Source: Adiantum capillus-veneris
Taxonomy: Eukaryota; Streptophyta; Polypodiopsida; Polypodiales; Pteridaceae
Assembly: GCA_014529385.2 (NCBI GenBank)
Contig: CM043942.1
Coordinates: 59,923,184 to 59,987,183 of the forward strand
Direction: 5' to 3'
Length of the DNA: 64,000 nucleotides
Below, piece after piece: positions 58,638 through 64,000 of the stretch. The position numbers and the translations under genes were made by a program. The notes beneath the pieces were generated by a model. It saw nothing but the letters and a program-made list of their open reading frames with translations. It did not search any database and was not told the DNA's origin. How positions within the stretch are numbered: position 1 is the first letter of the stretch; each line of letters begins with the position of its first letter.

Positions 58638-59237
58638 GAAACAGAAAGAACGGAAGCGCGACGTTATAGTCTGCTCCAATTCCTGAGATTAACCTGGATA
58701 ACGGATTTTATCCAGCCGATATACAATCGCTGTATAGGGATGCGGGAATGGAGGTTTCGGTGGAAAGCAAAGCCCAATCCTTGAAAACCCTGTCTTCATT
58801 TATAGGTGAACACGAGGCACAATCGGAGATAAGATTAGTTCCATCCCAAACGAGAACTATTCCACATATAGTTGACACAAAAAGTCTTCAAGAGATGTTG
58901 TCGACACCTATAACATGCACAATCACGCTGTCCGAACTCTTGAAAGTCAGACCACACTTATGGGAAGACATGGGGAAACATTTGGAGCACAAGGTCGGAG
59001 ATTACTCTGAAGGCGAGGAGGGGAATACAACCCTACCTGTAGAATATCAGGATATAAAAACGATAGCTTTCCTAGACAATGGTGCGGGAGTGGTGATTGC
59101 TACCAAGCAAATCTCGGAGAAGTGGGGCCAACCAGCTCTCAGGAAAACAAGAATGAAACTGCAACTCGCAGATGGGTATATAGAGAGACCAAATAGTTGT
59201 AGCTTCGTGTGGAATTAACTATGAGAACACCTTTGTT
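58638..59237 (+). pseudogene. Element F gag end and aspartic protease start
   Basis: After the MITE, coding resumes with frame changes: NLDNGFYPADIQSLYRDAGM, a Thr/Glu linker, then IAFLDNGAGVVIATKQISEKWG (59065-59135). This is the protease active-site loop with D-N-G-A in place of the usual D-S/T-G-A. A frameshift near 59190 separates it from the flap and C-terminal half. Confidence 0.75.
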
Positions 59238-60452
59238 GTGGTGGATTTCGGGAAAACGAACAACTTTGACATTATTTTGGGACGACCTTTTATGCGTCAA
59301 CTCAAAATGATACAAGATTGGGGGTATGACCAAATCTACCTAAGGCACGAAGATCTAATAATGAAGATCAACATGAAGGATCACATCTATAGAGACGTTG
59401 CAAAAACACCAGTGCAAGAATTTAATTCAACCACTGTAAATGAAAAAGAAATACCTGCATGGATGCAAATGAAAGCGCATGTCTGGATGTGTGGAGCATC
59501 TGATTGTGGAGAGATAATCAAAGAGGAATGCGTTTTGGAAAGATCCGTAGATGAGGAGGCTTATTTCCCAAAACCTTTTCCTGGAAATTTATTTGAGCCA
59601 TTCGGGTGGACTCAAATATTTTCTACCTTGGACATATGTGTTAACGAATGTACACCTACGAAATTTTGTGATGAAGAAGGATACGACCTAGTAACGTTGC
59701 AAATGGCTAGCGTCATCCTTGAGTCAGGATCGGAAAGCGAGGAACAAGAAGAACCTCCACGGGAGACCGAGTGTAAAAGAATAATTGACGAGATATCTGT
59801 AGTGAACGATAGGAATCGAACAAAGGAAGAATTCACGGATTCACTATGTTGTGACCTTCCATCACTAGATGATGAAATCCAACTGATAGAGGCTGATGAT
59901 GAAAGATCAAGCGCATCAGTGACGAATAGGAAACACAGATCAAGACAGGACAGGTTTTACGAGTTTCATAACCAAAAACCTAGTCGACAGGAGCGGTGTA
60001 AATCCAAGCGAACTAGAAAATCAAGGGCGAATAAGCATAATCCGATGCCTCTTTTCGATGACAGAACGGGATATCTAAAGCTTGTCAAAGCTGAGGATTG
60101 TGTCAAAGCTGAGGATTGTGTCAAAGAAAAAGTCACTGGACGCTTTATTAAAACTAAACCGCGAAAAAACAACAAGAAGAACAGACACGAGAAGCAAACG
60201 ACTAAGTCGCAGAAAGGGGTAAAAAAAAAACCTAGAATAACCAAAACAGAGAGGAAAACAGAGTACAATAAGCTGAAGCAAACCCTCAGAGACATATGGA
60301 TGACTGACTTTGAAACGAATGAGGACACGAGTATTGACAAGATGGATGCACCATCCCATTATAAGAAGTATACCATACAAGATAGGAAAAATCATAGTGC
60401 AACAACCTATGAGGGAATTGAAGGAACCGGGTACATCGTACGACGGTCCTGA
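59238..60452 (+). pseudogene. Element F protease C-terminus and long charged linker
   Basis: VVVDFGKTNNFDIILGRPFMRQLKMIQDWG (59238-59325) is the protease C-terminal part. The rest (59690-60350) is a highly charged stretch: acidic first (SGSESEEQEEPPRE), then strongly basic Lys/Arg-rich, which may bind RNA or target the nucleus. An 18-nt tandem duplication gives KAEDCV twice (about 60085-60120). The linker is unusually long for a gypsy polyprotein. Confidence 0.75.
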
Positions 60453-60469
60453 AAAAGCCAAACGAATAG

Positions 60470-61910
60470 ATTGAGCGGAGCTAGAAAAAGATCCAAAACC
60501 TGCATATATTGCCACGAATTTTACTGAAGAAGAGGAAAAGCTTTTGGTAGCTACTCTTAAACAATATAGAGATGTGTTTGCATGGTCATACAAAGATCTT
60601 AAGGGGGTGGATCCTAGTATCTGTCAACACAAAATACCCCTTAAGAATGACACCAAACCCTACAGACAACGTCCCTATACTTACAATGAAACGTTTGTTG
60701 CCAAAAAGATCAAGGAGGAGATAGATAAACTTAAGGAGGCAGAGTTTATTTACGAAATTGAGCACACCAAATGGGTTTCACCGATTGTGGTGGTCCCGAA
60801 GAAAAATGGAAAGTTAAGAGTGTGTCAATCTCAAGAAAGTAAACGCGGCTACAATTCGAGACAACTATCCCCTACCCATTACTAATCATGTAATACAAAG
60901 GGTGGCAGGCAAAGAGGCTTATAGCTTCTTAGATGGCTTTTCGGGTTACAACCAACTCGCAATAAAGCTAGAGGATCAGCATAAAACTTCTTTCGCACCG
61001 AATGGGGTATTTTTGCATTTCGGGTAATGGCTTTTGGCCTAACAAATGCACCAGCCATATTTCAAAGGCTGATGGGTCATGCTTTTAAAGAATATCTAAA
61101 ACAGTTCTTAGAAATTTACATGGATGACTTGTGTGTTCACTCCCTTGTAAGCCTGGAGCACATAGAGCACTTGACCAAGGTGTTCGAAAAATGCAAATTG
61201 TATCGGATTTTCCTGAATCTGGAGAAATGTGTCTTCATGGTAAGACAAGGAAAAATATTGGGAGATATAGTGTCCAAAAATGGTATTTCGATAGACATGG
61301 ACATCAACGTCATTGTTAATCTACCACGACCAATAAAGGTAAAGGAGGTATAGGCATTTATGGTCCATTGTGGATATTATTGCAGATTTATCTACTCATA
61401 CGCTATAATTGCAAAACCACTTTAGGCTCTGATAACTAAATTTGAGTGGACAGAGGAGTGCGAGGAAGCTTTTCAAACGTTTAGGCATAGATTAATTTCC
61501 GCTCCAATTTTGAAGGCTCCGGATTAGGAGAAGATATTTTACATCCACGTAGATGCATCAGCTTATGCAATAGGATGCATACTTGCACAACCTGGAGAGA
61601 ACAACATGGGTTTTCCAATAAGTTACTCCAGTAGACACTAAACAATGCAGAGAAGAATTACACAACAACTGAGAGGGAGGGATTGGGTATGGTCTATGCA
61701 GTGAAAAAGTTTAGACACTACTTACTTTCCAATAAATTTGTATTCTTCGTTGATCACCAAGCACTGCTGTACTTAGTAAAAAAACCTTGCAGTACGGGGA
61801 GAAATGTTTGATGGTTCATCATACTGCTTGAATTTGACTTCACGGTAGTAGTCAAGAAAGGAACTACACACCAAAAGCGGATTATCTAGAATGATGCATG
61901 GATAAAACCC
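60470..61910 (+). pseudogene. Element F reverse transcriptase and RNase H (decayed)
   Basis: YRDVFAWSYKDLKGVDPSI opens RT. KWVSPIVVVPKKNGKLRVC, then (after a shift) INNPI-type sequence, AYSFLDGFSGYNQL, MAFGLTNAPAIFQRL and the active site YMDDLCVHS (61110-61145) follow. RNase H: YIHVDASAYAIGCILAQ (61545-61600), VKKFRHYLL and FVDHQALLYL. At least six stops (for example before AFMVHC, and in PL-stop-AL) and two frameshifts. The first RT segment lies in the frame at 60544-60885. Confidence 0.85.
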
Positions 61911-62237
61911 TGTAGGAGTTGATGATGATTTGCCAGATGCATATCTTTTCAACATAGAAATGGTTCCAAGATGGAGCGAGGATGTAATTCCTTTGCTGAC
62001 TATCGGGTCAATGAATGTGACAAGACAACAATCTACCATTGCAGCATCCAAATCATTGGTAATATTGGCGGGAAGGCTATACAAACAAGGATCGGATCAA
62101 ATCCTTAGGCTTTGTGTTGAATCGAGTGAACGGGAATTGTACCTAAACCAAGCTCATGTACAAACAACGGGGATTCACAATGGGCATGCACAGATGTATC
62201 AAAGATTGATGAGAATAGGTGTGTATTGGCCAAAAAT
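61911..62237 (+). pseudogene. Element F integrase N-terminus, truncated
   Basis: LPDAYLFNIEMVPRWSEDV leads into the H2C2 zinc-binding segment (ELYLNQAHVQTTGIHNGHAQMYQRLMRIGVYWPK). The frame ends at 62237, where the LTR of element G begins within the YWP-type motif. The catalytic core is not in the window. Confidence 0.82.
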
Positions 62238-62379
62238 TGTTGAGAGAGAAAGAGAGAGCACAGGAATAGAATCCCAAAGTGTATAGAATGCACACATGAG
62301 ATGATGTATATATAGAGGGGACCTGGGTGCCATATATAGAGAAGCCATATATTGAGTAGCTTCACATATAAGCTCAACA
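62238..62379 (-). repeat. 3' LTR of element G
   Basis: On the minus strand it starts TGTTGAGCTTATATG and ends TCTCTCTCAACA. TATATATA runs (about 62305-62315) may be promoter sequence. No second copy is in the window. Confidence 0.65.
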
Positions 62380-62388
62380 CCCCCGCTC
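62380..62388 (-). promoter_or_regulatory. Polypurine tract of element G
   Basis: The minus strand reads GAGCGGGGG directly before TGTTGAGC. Confidence 0.6.
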
Positions 62389-63084
62389 AAATAAGGGTCC
62401 CTAACTGTGGATGAAAAAACCCTTGGGGGATCAAGGGAAAAACCCACAGCTCTATATACACCCACTGTTATATTATAAAAATCATTAAATATACAAATGT
62501 TCATGAGGAGCTACATCACTCCTTTTACAATGAATATATTATGAGGAAATACATCACTCCTTTTACAATGAATGTTTTATGAGGAGTTACATTACTCCTA
62601 TCCTATCAAATACAATAATGAATACAAAGGTTCAATAAAGAGGTGTAAAGGCTATCGATTAGCTCATAATCAGAAGTGTCTCCATGAATCTGCTATGTAG
62701 CTTGTCATCACTATCGTATCACCAAACATATCTTCATGTTGTCATCAATATGACATCACCAAACATATCTTCATAAATCTTTTATTGTCACCAAGTTTGT
62801 CTTCATAAAATCAATTCTTTGATGAATCCTACATAGATCATAGACTCAAAAAAAAACATAGTCATGAAAATTATTAGCATCGTTAGTGAAATAATTTACG
62901 TTCACAATGCCATAAGAGATGGTTCGCGATGCCACTCTTTTGACGACATATATACGCACGAAAACATATGGTACATAGAGTATGAACGTAAAAGTATAAG
63001 ATGCGTGATTACGTGATGCAAATGATGTGTGTATATACTACATAAAACAACATTTATCAACGTAGTGATCAATGAATATCATCA
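62389..63084. other. Element G internal non-coding region
   Basis: AT-rich, with short imperfect repeats such as GAGGANNTACATCACTCCTTTTACAATGAAT (62511-62600) and CACCAAACATATCTTCATG (62710-62790). No gene recognised. Confidence 0.5.
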
Positions 63085-63515
63085 AAGTATTAACAAAACA
63101 TGATCATGGTATCAACAAAAAGCATCATGATATCACCGAAAATAATCATTGTATCAACGAAACAACATCATGGCATCACCGTGAATAACCATGGTATCAA
63201 CGAAACAAAATCATGGTATCACCAAGAATAACCATGGTATCAACGAAACAACATCATGGTATCACCGAGAATAACCATGGTATCAACGAAACAACATCAT
63301 GGTATCAACAAAAATCACCATGGAATTAACGAAATATCATCATGGAATCACCGAGAATAACCATGGTATCAACGAAACATCATCATGGCATTACCCATAA
63401 TAACCATGGTATCAATGAAATATCATCATGGTATCAACAAAAATCACCATGACCAAACTACTAACAAAACATCATCATGGTACCATCAAAACCACTATGG
63501 TATCAACGAGAAATT
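63085..63515. repeat. 43-bp minisatellite in element G
   Basis: Alternating half-units CATCATGGTATCACCGAGAA and ACCATGGTATCAACGAAACA give a 43-bp period (TCATGG at 63168, 63211, 63254). About nine full units, the outer ones diverged. Confidence 0.92.
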
Positions 63516-64000
63516 ATCAATAAAACGACGAAACTATATCTCTAAAAGAATAATTATACGGGAATCAATGAACGAGTATATCATATAACAAAAGATCATG
63601 TACCAACAGTAGCTCGATAGAATTTGGACGATCATCAACTGCTCGACTGAATCAAAACGATATGTAACTGGCTTCTGCAGCAAAGTTACGTCAGTAACAA
63701 ATATATGACTGATGAAGAAAAAATATAATTGAGAAGTTTTCAATTATGAGAAAAATCAAAAGCAAAAAGTAAAATTTTGCTTTTCAAACATATTCACAGT
63801 TCGCGAACGATAACCGAAAATCGGTGCAGAATTTAGAGAAACTTTCTTCTGCAAAGTTATAGACCACATCAATTCCGATGGCTCAAGCGAATAGTTTCTC
63901 ATCGATTCCGATGTCTACAATGGCTAGTTTCTTCTGCAAACTTCTAGACCACATTGATTCTGATCCCTCACGCGGGTAGTTTCTGCAAATCGTTTTCAAT
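63516..64000. other. Element G internal region, right end of window
   Basis: No gene. A duplicated phrase occurs: TTCTGCAAAGTTATAGACCACATCAATTCCGATGGCTCA near 63847 against TTCTGCAAACTTCTAGACCACATTGATTC near 63931 (spacing about 84 bp). Confidence 0.45.

Larger units (their letters stand above)
51960..62237 (+). mobile_element. Element F: Ty3/gypsy LTR retrotransposon, interrupted by MITE and copia G
   Basis: Plus-strand order: LTR region, primer site 52911, long leader, gag, protease, RT/RNase H, and the start of integrase, which is cut at 62237 by element G. The remaining integrase and 3' LTR would lie beyond the window. The left boundary is uncertain because no second LTR is available. 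Its primer site is of the TGGCGCC type, unlike A and C. Confidence 0.82.
62238..64000 (-). mobile_element. Element G: minus-strand copia-like LTR element (partial)
   Basis: A 142-bp LTR, then a minus-strand polypurine tract and a long internal region that runs off the window. It interrupts element F's integrase, after aaaat at 62233-62237. LTR length and TG...CA ends resemble copia element D. No coding sequence is visible in 1.6 kb of internal DNA, so it may be non-autonomous or have a long 3' region. Confidence 0.65.

Overview
This is nuclear DNA of a land plant with a large, transposon-packed genome. The evidence is Tat-type Ty3/gypsy elements whose second RNase H carries the SNNEAEY motif, a Ty1/copia element primed by initiator tRNA-Met, an L1-type LINE with a CCHC ORF1, a hAT fragment, and abundant GT/GA/TC microsatellites. 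I suspect a non-seed plant such as a fern, but the window does not prove it. I see no ordinary host gene, rRNA, tRNA or CRISPR array. Only one long reading frame is intact (the copia gag-pol, 16965-21152); everything else is interrupted.

Positions 1-38236 form a nest of insertions that can be unpicked from direct repeats. Minus-strand gypsy element A (3' LTR at 1-1699, 5' LTR ending at 38236) carries a LINE in its 5' LTR (29937-36638, 14-bp target duplication). Element B (4797-26115, minus strand, 5-bp target duplication) sits in the reverse transcriptase of A. B has LTRs, primer site and polypurine tract but no pol; instead it encodes an unrecognised, decayed long protein. Plus-strand gypsy element C (9884-23753) lies inside B. 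Copia element D (from 16055) lies inside C, with the copia 3' LTR and about 1.4 kb of C's RNase H/integrase missing at the right junction.

Positions 38237-46690, into which A inserted, hold the most unusual content. Long arrays of a 16-bp palindrome (TATGCTAATTAGCATA and near variants) surround two decayed genes: a plus-strand transposase-like gene (40073-41894) and a minus-strand FCP1/NLI-interacting-factor-like HAD phosphatase gene (43692-45517). A 317-bp inverted-repeat element beside the array carries the same palindrome core. I read this as the remains of a large DNA transposon with palindromic subterminal arrays and a phosphatase cargo gene.

Positions 46691-62237 hold a truncated gypsy remnant E, a minus-strand hAT transposase fragment, a diverged 60-69-bp tandem repeat, and gypsy element F (5' LTR, primer site, long leader with duplications and a palindromic motif, gag to integrase). 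A 465-bp MITE interrupts the gag of F. Minus-strand copia-like element G begins at 62238 and runs off the window; the part seen is non-coding and contains a 43-bp minisatellite.
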